Assembly: GCA_963774075.1 (NCBI GenBank)
Contig: CAVZDP010000003.1
Coordinates: forward strand, 372,001 to 436,000
Direction: 5' to 3'
Length of the DNA stretch: 64,000 bases
From: JBBQNR01 sp963774075
GTDB lineage: Bacteria; Actinomycetota; Thermoleophilia; Solirubrobacterales; JBBDJG01
Positions 8,189-16,618 of this stretch are shown here, piece after piece. The notes beneath the pieces are model-generated. The model saw only the letters and a list, made by a program, of their open reading frames with translations. It was not told the DNA's origin and made no database searches. The stretch's first letter is position 1. Each line of letters starts with the position of its first letter. The position numbers were made by a program, and so were the translations under genes.

Positions 8189-9788
8189 AGCGACGAGAAC
8201 GGCCGTGGCGGTCGAGGAGCAGGCAGCGAGCAAGGACCTCAAGGTCGCCCGGGCGCTCCTGAGCGTCTCGGACAAGCGAGGCCTCGTGGAGTTCGCGCGC
8301 GGGTTGTCCGAGCTCGGCGTGGAGATCGTCTCCACCGGCGGCACGGCGGCCGAGCTCGAGCGCGCGGGCATCCCGACGCGGTCGATCGAGGACTACACGG
8401 GCTTTCCGGAGATCCTCGACGGCCGGGTGAAGACGCTTCACCCTTCGATCTACGCGGGCCTGCTGGCGATCCGCTCGAACCCCGAGCATCGCGAGACGCT
8501 CGCCGAGCACCACATCGAGCCGATCGACCTCGTGTGCGTGAACCTCTACCCGTTCGAGCGCACCGCGGCGCACCGCGGCGTCACGGACGAGGAGGTGATC
8601 GAGCAGATCGACGTCGGCGGGCCTACGCTGGTCCGCGCCGCCGCCAAGAACCACGCTTTCGTCGCCGTGGTCGTGCGGCCCGAGAGCTACGACGCGGTGC
8701 TCGACGAGCTGCGTGAGCGCGACGGCGCCATCTCCGGCCCGACCAGGCGGACGCTCGCAACCGACGCGTTCGGGCTCACCGCGCGCTATGACGCGGCGAT
8801 CTCGCGCTGGTTCGCCGTGCGCGAGGACGAGTTCCCGCAGCACATGATCGCAGCGTTCGAAAAGGTCCTCGACCTCACCTACGGCGAGAACCCGCACCAG
8901 CGTGCCGCCTACTACGAGGAGACGGGCGTGCGTACGCACCTGCTGGCGCGCACCGCGAAGCTCCACGGACGCGAGCTGTCGTTCAACAACCTGCTCGACC
9001 TCGACTCGGGCCGCCGCTTGCTGCGCGAGTTCGAGCCTCCGGCCGCCACGATCATCAAGCACAACAATCCCTGTGGCGCCGCCGTCGCCGACGACGTCAA
9101 CCAGGCCTTCGATCATGCTCTCGCGTGCGATCCCGAGAGCGCGTTTGGCGGTGTCGTCGTGCTCAACCGCCCCGTCGATGCCGAGCTGGCGCAAAAGCTG
9201 AACGAGAACTTCGTCGAGGTGCTCTTCGCGCCTGGCTACGAGGAGGGCGTGCTGGAGATCCTCCAGAGCAAGCCGAACATCCGCATCATCGACGACTCCG
9301 AGCGCCGCAAGATCATCGTCGGTGAGCAGGACCTGCGCCGCGTGACGGGCGGTCTGCTCGTGCAAGATCGCGACGGCGACATGCAGGAGCGCTCGACGAT
9401 GAACGTGGTGACCAAGGCGCAGCCGACCGAAGAGCAGTGGGGCGACCTGCTGTTCGCCTGGAAGGTCTGCAAGCACGTGCGGTCGAACGCGATCGTTGTT
9501 GCGAAGGACCTGGCGACGATCGGCATCGGGGCCGGTCAGATGAGCCGCGTGGACTCGGTGCGGATCGCGCTCGACAAGGCGCGCGGCGAGGATGCGCCGT
9601 TGGAGGGCTCGGCGCTCGCCTCGGACGCGTTCTTTCCCTTCGCGGACGGGCCGGAGCTGGCGATCGAGGCCGGCGTGCGCGCGATCATCCAGCCGGGTGG
9701 CTCGAAGCGCGACGCCGAGGTGATCGAGGCGGCCAACCGCGCCGGCGTCGCGATGGCCTTCACCGGCCGGCGGCACTTCCGGCACTAG
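8181..9788 (+). CDS. purH: Bifunctional AICAR transformylase / IMP cyclohydrolase
   Basis: PurH carries out the last two steps to IMP. The 535-residue protein has the N-terminal cyclohydrolase domain (LLSVSDKRGLVEFA, KTLHPSIYAGLLA) and the C-terminal AICAR transformylase domain with the KHNNPCG signature near residue 293 and GAGQMSRVDSVRIA. A good ribosome-binding site (GGGGGAA at about 8164-8170) precedes the ATG, which overlaps purN by 8 nt. It is the last gene of the operon; a hairpin follows within 10 nt of its stop. Confidence 0.96.
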   Translation: MSEATRTAVAVEEQAASKDLKVARALLSVSDKRGLVEFARGLSELGVEIVSTGGTAAELERAGIPTRSIEDYTGFPEILDGRVKTLHPSIYAGLLAIRSNPEHRETLAEHHIEPIDLVCVNLYPFERTAAHRGVTDEEVIEQIDVGGPTLVRAAAKNHAFVAVVVRPESYDAVLDELRERDGAISGPTRRTLATDAFGLTARYDAAISRWFAVREDEFPQHMIAAFEKVLDLTYGENPHQRAAYYEETGVRTHLLARTAKLHGRELSFNNLLDLDSGRRLLREFEPPAATIIKHNNPCGAAVADDVNQAFDHALACDPESAFGGVVVLNRPVDAELAQKLNENFVEVLFAPGYEEGVLEILQSKPNIRIIDDSERRKIIVGEQDLRRVTGGLLVQDRDGDMQERSTMNVVTKAQPTEEQWGDLLFAWKVCKHVRSNAIVVAKDLATIGIGAGQMSRVDSVRIALDKARGEDAPLEGSALASDAFFPFADGPELAIEAGVRAIIQPGGSKRDAEVIEAANRAGVAMAFTGRRHFRH

Positions 9789-9794
9789 AAACCG

Positions 9795-9820
9795 CCTGAA
9801 TCTCCTTACGGAGATTCAGG
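9795..9820 (+). terminator. Hairpin at the end of the purine operon
   Basis: There is a perfect 11-bp stem (CCTGAATCTCC / GGAGATTCAGG) with a 4-nt loop, 7 nt after the purH stop. No T-run follows, so if it terminates it is of the U-less type common in high-GC actinobacteria. Confidence 0.7.
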
Positions 9821-9882
9821 GTGGTCAGCTGCGCGAACAGTCCGAGCGCCGGGTGGTCAGCTGCGCGAAGAGTCTGAGTGCT
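9819..9882. repeat. Two 32-bp direct repeats downstream of purH
   Basis: Units 9819-9850 and 9851-9882 match at 28 of 32 positions and each begins GGGTGGTCAGCTGCGCGAA. They lie between the terminator hairpin and tRNA-Lys. The core GTGGTCAG followed by GCGCG two bases later also occurs just after the hairpin at 33513-33538. Confidence 0.75.
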
Positions 9883-9901
9883 GCTGCGCTAACTTAGCTC
9901 T

Positions 9902-9975
9902 GCGCCCGTAGCTCAGCCGGCCAGAGCTCCGGACTTTTAATCCGGGAGTCGAGGGTTCGAGTCCCTCCGGGCGCA
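9902..9975 (+). tRNA. tRNA-Lys (anticodon TTT)
   Basis: The full cloverleaf can be folded: acceptor GCGCCCG/CGGGCGC, D-stem GCTC/GAGC, anticodon stem CCGGA/TCCGG with the loop CTTTTAA (anticodon TTT), T-stem GAGGG/CCCTC with loop TTCGAGT, and discriminator A. The CCA end is not encoded. It lies just downstream of the purine operon on the same strand. Confidence 0.95.
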
Positions 9976-10060
9976 TGAGCGGCCGAGCCATTGCACCCCT
10001 GCCGCGCGTCGGGTAGAACAGCTCGGGCTCGTGGTCGGATTCACGCTTCGAGGTCGCACA

Positions 10061-10093
10061 GCGGGAGGCGGTCACTCAGTGGCCGCCTCCCGC
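10061..10093. terminator. Long GC-rich hairpin between tRNA-Lys and the methyltransferase gene
   Basis: A 15-bp stem with one G-U pair (GCGGGAGGCGGTCAC with GTGGCCGCCTCCCGC) encloses a 3-nt loop. It lies 28 nt beyond the minus-strand methyltransferase stop and about 85 nt after the tRNA, so it could stop transcription from both sides. No T-tract is present. Confidence 0.65.
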
Positions 10094-10120
10094 CTCCCCT
10101 CGCGACCAGTGGGGCTCGTA

Positions 10121-10789
10121 TCAGCGCCGGTCAGTCTCCAGGAGGGATTGCACGAGGTCCCAGTCATTTGGAACTCGGTTGAGCTTCGCATCCTTTGCCA
10201 CGTCGAGGAACGAGTAGTCCAGATCCTTGTAGCGCGCCAGGATCTCCTCGTAGCGCGAGCGCAGCAGTGTCGACCGAGGGACGACGCCGGTCACAATGCC
10301 CAGACCTGCAGGCGGGACATCGAGGACGGAGACCTGGAGCTCAGGTCGGTAGTCCTTCAGGCACAGCATCAGCTTCCACACATCGCCGCACCAGTTGTCG
10401 GACGTGGCTTCCCTGGCCGCGCTCTCGCGGGTACGCGGGTAGCAGTCGTGGACCAAGATCACCGACTCGGGGCTGCAGCAGCGTTCGATGTTGGTGAAGT
10501 CGCGCAGCGCGTACTCGAAGAGATGCATTCCGTCGATGAACGCGAGCGATACCGGAGCGCCGAGCTCTTCGAGCAGGTCGTGCTTGGAAAAAAAATCATC
10601 GCTCTCGAGGGGAAAGAACTTGGCTTTCCCGTTCACGGGAGAAAGGATCCGCAGTATCGGATCGACGCCAATCGCCTTGGTATCCGGCAGGACCTCCGCG
10701 AATGATCCACCCAGACCGACGCCGATCTCCACGTATGTCCGGGGCTGCAGGTGGCGGTGAATCTTCCCGAGAAGCTGCAGGTACTCCAC
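10121..10789 (-). CDS. Class I SAM-dependent methyltransferase-like protein
   Basis: A small Rossmann-fold protein of about 222 residues. The SAM-binding loop is YVEIGVGLGGSF, the strand-2 acid follows in AIGVDP, and FIDGMHLFEYALRDF and VILVHDCYP resemble the Methyltransf_24 family. The substrate is unknown. The GTG at 10789 is preferred because TATGCT lies 8 nt upstream; GTG at 10816 would add 9 residues. It is the last of three minus-strand genes after the histidine kinase and HD-GYP regulator, but a 57-nt gap and its own possible promoter make co-transcription uncertain. Confidence 0.75.
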   Translation of the reverse strand: MEYLQLLGKIHRHLQPRTYVEIGVGLGGSFAEVLPDTKAIGVDPILRILSPVNGKAKFFPLESDDFFSKHDLLEELGAPVSLAFIDGMHLFEYALRDFTNIERCCSPESVILVHDCYPRTRESAAREATSDNWCGDVWKLMLCLKDYRPELQVSVLDVPPAGLGIVTGVVPRSTLLRSRYEEILARYKDLDYSFLDVAKDAKLNRVPNDWDLVQSLLETDRR

Positions 10790-10797
10790 GGCTGCCG

Positions 10798-10803
10798 AGC
10801 ATA
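10798..10803 (-). promoter_or_regulatory. Possible -10 box of the methyltransferase gene
   Basis: TATGCT on the minus strand ends 8 nt before the GTG at 10789, the same leaderless geometry seen before purC. No clear -35 box was found. Confidence 0.3.
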
Positions 10804-10845
10804 ATCGACCGCGCACTGCGCACGACGGTGCGATTCGACGAGACG

Positions 10846-11916
10846 CTAGACAGCCACCGGCGGATGGTGCGAGTGATCGGCCCCGACGTGCTCGAGCAGG
10901 CTCCCGTGATCGAGGCCTTCGAACGCCCTCACGACCTCCGGGTCGAACTGGCTTCCTGATCCGGCCCGGATCTCCTCGAGAGCATCCTCCATCGGAAACG
11001 AAAGCTTGTAGGGCCGCTCGTGCGTCAGCACGTCGAATACGTCGGCGACGGCGACTATCCGTCCCGAGATCGGAATATCGGTGCCGCTGGCGCCGGACGG
11101 GTACCCGTTGCCATCCCACCACTCGTGGTGGGTCCACGCGATTCGCTCGGCCATCTGGAGCACCGGCGAGCTGCTTCCGCTCAGCATCTCTCTGCCGATC
11201 CGGACGTGCGTGCGAATGATCTCTCGCTCTTCGACGGTGAGCGGCCCCTGCTTCAAGAGGATGCCGTCGGGGATGCCGATCTTGCCGATGTCGTGGAGGG
11301 GGGCGGCGTGCCGAATCGTCTCCACCTCGCCCTCCGCAAACCCCATCGCGACCATCAGCGCCGCCGACGTTCGGCCGATTCGCTGACTGTGCTCTCCGGT
11401 GAGGTCGTCGCGGAACTCGGCCGCCAGCGCGAGGCGATTGAACATCTCGAAGCGAGCCTTGTCGAGCTGCGTCGTGCGTTCCCGCACCTCCTGCTCGAGC
11501 TGCAGATTGGCCTTCCGAAGCTCGAGCTGAAGGACGCGGACCTCGAGAAGGTTCTCTATGCGAAGGAGCACCTCCGTTGGATCGAGCGGTTTGGTGAGGA
11601 AGTCCTTTGCCCCCATCGAAAGCGCTCGGTACTTGGCCTCGGGCGTGACGTCGGCAGTCAGCACGAGGATCGGGAACCATCGCCCCTCGATCCAGGGTCT
11701 GAGCAGCTCGAGCACCTCGAACCCGTCCGGCGCCGGCATGTGTAAGTCCAGGAGCAGGAGGTCCGGCGGGTGGCGTGCGCAGAGCGAGACGACTTCTTCG
11801 GATTCGCCGGTCATGAGCACGTTCGTGAATCCACCCTTCTGGAGAACCGCTTCCATCAGCGCGAGGTTCGCGGGCTCGTCGTCGACGACGACGATTTGGG
11901 CGTCATGTGTGCGCAT
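10846..11916 (-). CDS. Response regulator with HD-GYP c-di-GMP phosphodiesterase domain
   Basis: A RpfG-type protein of 356 residues. Residues 7-125 form a receiver domain with the acidic pair DDE near 12-14, phospho-acceptor Asp57 (LLLLDLHM) and Lys in FLTKPLDP. A coiled segment (about 130-165) leads to an HD-GYP domain with HSQRIG, HDIGKIGIPD, HHEWWDGNGYP and VADVFDVLTHERPYK. By family knowledge it would hydrolyse cyclic di-GMP when phosphorylated. It lies 13 nt downstream of the hybrid kinase stop, so it is probably that kinase's partner. Confidence 0.92.
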   Translation of the reverse strand: MRTHDAQIVVVDDEPANLALMEAVLQKGGFTNVLMTGESEEVVSLCARHPPDLLLLDLHMPAPDGFEVLELLRPWIEGRWFPILVLTADVTPEAKYRALSMGAKDFLTKPLDPTEVLLRIENLLEVRVLQLELRKANLQLEQEVRERTTQLDKARFEMFNRLALAAEFRDDLTGEHSQRIGRTSAALMVAMGFAEGEVETIRHAAPLHDIGKIGIPDGILLKQGPLTVEEREIIRTHVRIGREMLSGSSSPVLQMAERIAWTHHEWWDGNGYPSGASGTDIPISGRIVAVADVFDVLTHERPYKLSFPMEDALEEIRAGSGSQFDPEVVRAFEGLDHGSLLEHVGADHSHHPPVAV

Positions 11917-11929
11917 CGCCGAGACCTCC

Positions 11930-14170
11930 CTAGACCGTGAGGCGCGCCGCCAGCGTCTCGTCGACGATGGCCAGGAACGGTCGTACCTCGATCGGCTTGG
12001 TCAGATAGGCGCGCGCGCCCGCCTGGAGCAGACGCTCGAGCTGCCCCTCGGTTGCGTCCGCCGACACCACGACGACCGGAATCTGGCTCGTCTCCGGGTC
12101 TTCTTTCAGCTTCTTCAGCAGCTGCTCGCCCGGCATCCCGGGCAGGTGCAGGTCGAGCAGGATGAGATCCGGGCCGTGCTCCTTTGCGAGGTCGAACCCG
12201 AGTGAGCCGTTGAGCGCCGTCAACAGGGAGATCCCGGGCCGCAGGGAGAGAACCTGCTCCACCAGCTCGAAGTTCGAGAAGTTGTCCTCGACGTAGAGCA
12301 CGGTCGCTCCCCGTTCCCTCCGCTCCGACGCCGGCGAGGCGTCGGGGTCGGCCACCCCTACCTCCATGGCCAGCTCTGGCACCTCCGCGCGTACGAGGCC
12401 GACGATGAACGTCGTGCCGACCCACGGCTCGCTCTCCACGGTGAGCGTACCGTTCATCGCCTCGACGAGCAGCTTGGATAGCGTGAGCCCGAGGCCCGTT
12501 CCCTCGATCCGGTCCTGCTCGGCGTCGAGGCGCTCGAACGGGATGAAGACCTTGGCCAGCTCGTCTTCCGATATCCCCTTTCCCGTATCGGTCACGAGGA
12601 TCAATGCACGCTCGGGTGAGCACTTCTCGATGCGGATCGTGACCGACCCGTCTTCCCGGTTGTACTTGATCGCGTTGGAGACGAGGTTCAGCAGCACCTG
12701 CTTGAGACGCTGGTTGTCGGCCCTGGCGTAGCAGTCGACCTCTCGGTCGATCTTCGCGGTCAGCGTCACGCCGTAGCGGGCAGCGACCGGCTGGAGCATG
12801 TCGAGCACGTCGTGGATCACCAGGCCGAGACGCACCGGCTCGAGAGAGACCTTCATGTTGGCCGCCTCGATGCGCGAGATCTCCAGGACCTCGTTGATGA
12901 GCTCGAGCAGGTGGCGGCCTCCCTTGGTGATCTGCTCGACGCTGCGTCTCTGTCCTGGATCAAGGTCATCCAGCTCGAGGAGCTGAGCGAAACCGAGGAT
13001 GGCGTTCAGCGGCGTGCGGAGCTCGTGACTGACGCGCGAGAGGAAGTCGCTTCTGGCTCGGTGTTCGTGCTCCGCTCGCCTGTTGAGCTCCAGCTCACGC
13101 TCGACCTCCTTCCGCTCGGTGACGTCCTGAGCCGTTCCGAGCGCCCTAACGGGTTCGCCGGAACCGTCGACGATCACGCTGCCGTGAGCGTCGATCACTC
13201 GTACCTCCCCGCCGTCGCGCAGGATGCGGGCCTCGTAGTGAAAGCTGGTCTTCGTCGCAAGCGACGTCTCGACGGACTCCGTCACGATTCCTCTGTCGTC
13301 TGGGTGCACGCGATCGAGGAAAGCCTCGTAGCTCGGAGTCCATTCGGCCGGATCGGCGCTGACGATGCGGTAGAGCTCGTCGGACCAGGTGACCACACCG
13401 CTGCGGAGGTCCCATTCCCAGCTACCGATGTTTGCGAGGCTCTGGGCCTGGGCGAGGTTGGCTTCGCTGCGACGCATCGCCCCACGCACGTCCTCGTTCA
13501 GCCGCCACGTCGCGACGCTCGCGAGGGCAGCGCACGTCACGAATGCGCCGTGAATGGCGGCCCACTTCCACGGGTGGGTCTTGGCGTCGCCATGGTTGTA
13601 GACGGTCTCGGGATCGATCACTCCCGCGAGGCCGTGGTGGACGACGACGTAACCGGTGGCCAGGAGGAACGGCAGCCAGTCCTCGTAGAGGGCGAGCAGC
13701 GCGATCATCACAAAGAAGTGGAAGTGCCCCTCGATCACGCCCTCCCACGTGTGGACCAGCAGCGCCGACGAGGTGATCAGGCCGAGCGAGACGAACGACG
13801 CTGCGAGACGCCGGCGATCGCCGCAGAGCGATGCGGCCGCCGCGAGGGCCACGACCCCCGCCGCGTGAACGACTATGTGTCCGGGGCCGTAGCCCCGCAG
13901 CGCGGCGAATACCGGCAGGCCGACCGCGTGCACCCAGAGGATGAACAGAAGAGTGTGATGGCGCCGGCGCCAGACGTCCTCCGGAAGGGTGCGGCCGCTG
14001 GGAAGCAATGACACCAACCTTCCAGCGGCGCCTGCGGGGAGGGTCCGGGCGGTCGCGGGCGGCGGCCGGAGCGACTCTCCGGACGCGTGAAGCCGGGCGC
14101 TGTCTGGTGAGGGAATGAGTGCTGCCATGGTTGCCTTGTTCACGGCCTTTGACCTGTATCGGCGCGCCAT
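11930..14170 (-). CDS. Membrane hybrid sensor histidine kinase (PAS-HisKA-HATPase-REC)
   Basis: 746 residues from the first ATG. About six hydrophobic segments span residues 70-225; a PAS domain follows (about 245-355, WEWDLRSGVVTWSD to TERKEVE), then HisKA with the phospho-acceptor His382 in SHELRTPLNAILGF. The ATPase domain shows NLVSNAIKYN, DTGKGI and GTGLGLTLSK. A C-terminal receiver (about 625-742) has VLYVEDN, LILLDLHLPG and YLTKPIE. ATG at 14128 (residue 15) has a better-placed AAGG and is an alternative start. The signal sensed is unknown. It is divergent from the membrane protein gene at 14233. Confidence 0.92.
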   Translation of the reverse strand: MARRYRSKAVNKATMAALIPSPDSARLHASGESLRPPPATARTLPAGAAGRLVSLLPSGRTLPEDVWRRRHHTLLFILWVHAVGLPVFAALRGYGPGHIVVHAAGVVALAAAASLCGDRRRLAASFVSLGLITSSALLVHTWEGVIEGHFHFFVMIALLALYEDWLPFLLATGYVVVHHGLAGVIDPETVYNHGDAKTHPWKWAAIHGAFVTCAALASVATWRLNEDVRGAMRRSEANLAQAQSLANIGSWEWDLRSGVVTWSDELYRIVSADPAEWTPSYEAFLDRVHPDDRGIVTESVETSLATKTSFHYEARILRDGGEVRVIDAHGSVIVDGSGEPVRALGTAQDVTERKEVERELELNRRAEHEHRARSDFLSRVSHELRTPLNAILGFAQLLELDDLDPGQRRSVEQITKGGRHLLELINEVLEISRIEAANMKVSLEPVRLGLVIHDVLDMLQPVAARYGVTLTAKIDREVDCYARADNQRLKQVLLNLVSNAIKYNREDGSVTIRIEKCSPERALILVTDTGKGISEDELAKVFIPFERLDAEQDRIEGTGLGLTLSKLLVEAMNGTLTVESEPWVGTTFIVGLVRAEVPELAMEVGVADPDASPASERRERGATVLYVEDNFSNFELVEQVLSLRPGISLLTALNGSLGFDLAKEHGPDLILLDLHLPGMPGEQLLKKLKEDPETSQIPVVVVSADATEGQLERLLQAGARAYLTKPIEVRPFLAIVDETLAARLTV

Positions 14171-14232
14171 GGCGTTTTCTGAAGTTGGTGGTCCGCCGGC
14201 GGGATCGAACCCTCGGCTAACCTTCGCGGCGT

Positions 14233-16593
14233 TTGAGCCTCCTCGTCTCGTGGGTCGTATTCCCGCTCGTGCTGGCGGTGCTCGCCACGGGCTGCGGGCT
14301 CCTCGTCGAGCGCGCCGCCGGGGTGCGGCTGCCCGGGACGCTCCTTCCCGGAGCGGGGCTGGCGCTCATCGTCGTCGTCGCGGAGCTGGCCACCCAACTC
14401 GAAGCGACCGCCGAACTGGCGGCGCCGCTCGTGGTCATCTGCACGGTTGCGGGGGTGGCGCTCAGCGAGCGCTCTCTGGTACCCGCGATCGACGGCTGGG
14501 CGGCGGGAACGGCCGTCGCGGTCTTCTGCGTCTTCGCCGCGCCCACCGTGCTCTCGGGGGAGGCGACCTTCGCCGGCTACATCAAGCTTCAGGACACCGC
14601 CACGTGGGTGGCGATCACCGACCACGTGATGGAGCACGGTCGGGACCTCGACGGGTTGCCCCGGGCCCCCTACGGTCACATCCTCGACCTCTATCTCGGC
14701 GACAACTACCCGGCGGGCGCGTTTCTGCCCCTCGGCGTCGGGCACGCCTTCGTCGGCCAGGATCTCCCATGGCTCGTGCAGCCCTACCTAGCGTTCCTGG
14801 CGGCGATGCTGGCGCTCGCTCTCTACTCGCTCGCCGGATCGTTGATCGCATCGCGGCCGCTGCGTGCGCTCGCAGCGGTCTTCGCGAGCCAGGCCGCGCT
14901 GCTCTTCGCCTACTCGCTTTGGGGGGCGATGAAGGAGCTCGTCGCAGCATGGTTGATCGCGCTGACCGCGGCCCTTGTGGCGCGCGTCCTGTCGCAGAAC
15001 GGGCACACCCGAGCGGTGCTGCCGCTCGCCGTCGCCACGTCCGCGATGCTCGCCTCGCAAAGCCTCGCCGGCGGTGTGTGGCTGCTGCCCCTGCTCGGGG
15101 GCGCGCTTGCAATCGCCTTCATGGTGCGGAGCGACGACGTGACGAAGCCGGCGCTCACCTTCGTCGGCGCGGCCGCGCTCCTGTCGCTACCGTCGATCGT
15201 GCGCGCCGGCTCATTCCTGCCCGTCGCGAGCGACGTGCTCACGAGCCAGTCCGAGCTCGGCAGCCTGACCGGTCCACTCAGAGCGCTGCAGGCTTTCGGG
15301 ATCTGGCCGGCGGGCGACTTCCGCACGGACCCGAGCGTGGAGCCGCTGACGTACGCACTGATCGCCATCGCGGCTGCTGCTGCTGCGGCGGGCGTTGCGC
15401 TCGCCGTTGCGCGACGGGCGTGGGGGCCGCTCCTCTACGCGGGCGGCACCGTCGTCGCCGTGCTCGTGCTGGTAGCGGCGGGCTCGCCGTGGACCGACGC
15501 AAAGGCGTTCGCGGTCGGCTCGCCGGCGCTGCTGTTCACCTCGCTCGCTGGCGCAGCCGCGCTCTTCGAGAGTGGCCGCCGGCTCGCGGCGGCCGTTGCG
15601 ATGGTGGCGATCGTAAGCGGGGTCGCCTGGTCGAACGCGCTCGCCTATCGAGAGGTCGACCTGGCCCCCCGTGAGCGCCTCGAGGAGCTGCGCGACGTCG
15701 GTGGCCGGATCGACGGCGAGGGACCGACGCTCACGACGGAGTTCGAGCTCTGGGGGCTACGGCACTTCCTGCGCTCGGCCGACGCCGTGATCGCGTTTCG
15801 CGGCCTGAGCCTGACCGAGCGCGACGTCGTCGACCTGGACTCGCTCGAGCTCGGCGCCGTGCTCGGCTACCGGACGCTCGTGCTGCGCCGATCGCCACTC
15901 GCGAGCAGACCCCCGGCGGCGTTTCGCCTCTCGTGGAGCGGTCGCTACTACGAGATCTGGCAGCGCCGGCCCGGCGAGCGAGTGCTCGAGCACCTGCCGC
16001 TCGGAAGGGGGGGACAGGCCGTGAGCGTTCCGTCCTGCAGGCGGGTGCTGTCGTTCGCACGGTCGGGCGGCGGGCGCCTCGCGGCCGTCGTTCGCCCGCG
16101 GGCCACGATCGTGAACCTGAGCGAGACCATCCACCCGCCGGGCTGGGGACGGCCGGGGGCCGACCCCGCGCAGCTCTTCCCCGCCGGTGCGGGCACCGCC
16201 GAAACACGCGTGCGACTGCCCGCCGGGCGACACAGCTTCTGGCTCGAGGGCTCGTGGCGAGGCGAGCTCAGCCTCGCGGTGGACGGGCGCGTGCTGCGCT
16301 CGGTGCGCCACCAGCTCGACTTCTACTCGACCGCGGTCCAAGTGCCCATGGGCGAGGCGCAGCTTCCCGCGGGCGTTCACACCCTGACGCTGCGCTACGA
16401 GGGCTCGGACCTCGCGCCCGGCAGCGCCGGTGACGCCGTCGCGGCCTTCGGCCAGTCCCTCGGGCGGCCGTTCGGGATCGGCCCTCTCATCGCGTCACGC
16501 TCGACTGCCGCGAGCCCGGTGACGGTGGTCCCCGGCTCGCGGGCTCGCTCGGTCTGCGGCAGGAGCCTGGACTGGCTCGAGACCCTCGAGTAG
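14233..16593 (+). CDS. Large multispanning membrane protein with C-terminal beta-rich region, function unknown
   Basis: 786 residues from a TTG start. The first about 480 residues hold roughly 12 hydrophobic helices with short loops; one loop reads LQDTATWVAITDHVMEHGRD and another LGDNYPAGAFLPLG. This layout resembles GT-C-type or other polyprenyl-sugar membrane enzymes, but no catalytic motif can be named. The remaining about 300 residues look extracytoplasmic and beta-rich (for example RVRLPAGRHSFWLEGSWRG, VDGRVLRSVRHQLDF), as in a carbohydrate-binding module. A role in surface glycan assembly is inference only. It is convergent with the HD-GYP gene that follows. Confidence 0.7.
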   Translation: MSLLVSWVVFPLVLAVLATGCGLLVERAAGVRLPGTLLPGAGLALIVVVAELATQLEATAELAAPLVVICTVAGVALSERSLVPAIDGWAAGTAVAVFCVFAAPTVLSGEATFAGYIKLQDTATWVAITDHVMEHGRDLDGLPRAPYGHILDLYLGDNYPAGAFLPLGVGHAFVGQDLPWLVQPYLAFLAAMLALALYSLAGSLIASRPLRALAAVFASQAALLFAYSLWGAMKELVAAWLIALTAALVARVLSQNGHTRAVLPLAVATSAMLASQSLAGGVWLLPLLGGALAIAFMVRSDDVTKPALTFVGAAALLSLPSIVRAGSFLPVASDVLTSQSELGSLTGPLRALQAFGIWPAGDFRTDPSVEPLTYALIAIAAAAAAAGVALAVARRAWGPLLYAGGTVVAVLVLVAAGSPWTDAKAFAVGSPALLFTSLAGAAALFESGRRLAAAVAMVAIVSGVAWSNALAYREVDLAPRERLEELRDVGGRIDGEGPTLTTEFELWGLRHFLRSADAVIAFRGLSLTERDVVDLDSLELGAVLGYRTLVLRRSPLASRPPAAFRLSWSGRYYEIWQRRPGERVLEHLPLGRGGQAVSVPSCRRVLSFARSGGGRLAAVVRPRATIVNLSETIHPPGWGRPGADPAQLFPAGAGTAETRVRLPAGRHSFWLEGSWRGELSLAVDGRVLRSVRHQLDFYSTAVQVPMGEAQLPAGVHTLTLRYEGSDLAPGSAGDAVAAFGQSLGRPFGIGPLIASRSTAASPVTVVPGSRARSVCGRSLDWLETLE

Positions 16594-16618
16594 CCGGGGG
16601 TTTAAATCTCAGCGGCCG

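Noticed and set aside
14185..14220. Sequence on the minus strand resembling a tRNA T-arm and 3' end (GAGGGTTCGATCCC...), as if an integration-site remnant
   Set aside because: The T-stem pairs poorly, no matching acceptor, D-arm or anticodon arm is found on either side, and no integrase or mobile gene is near.
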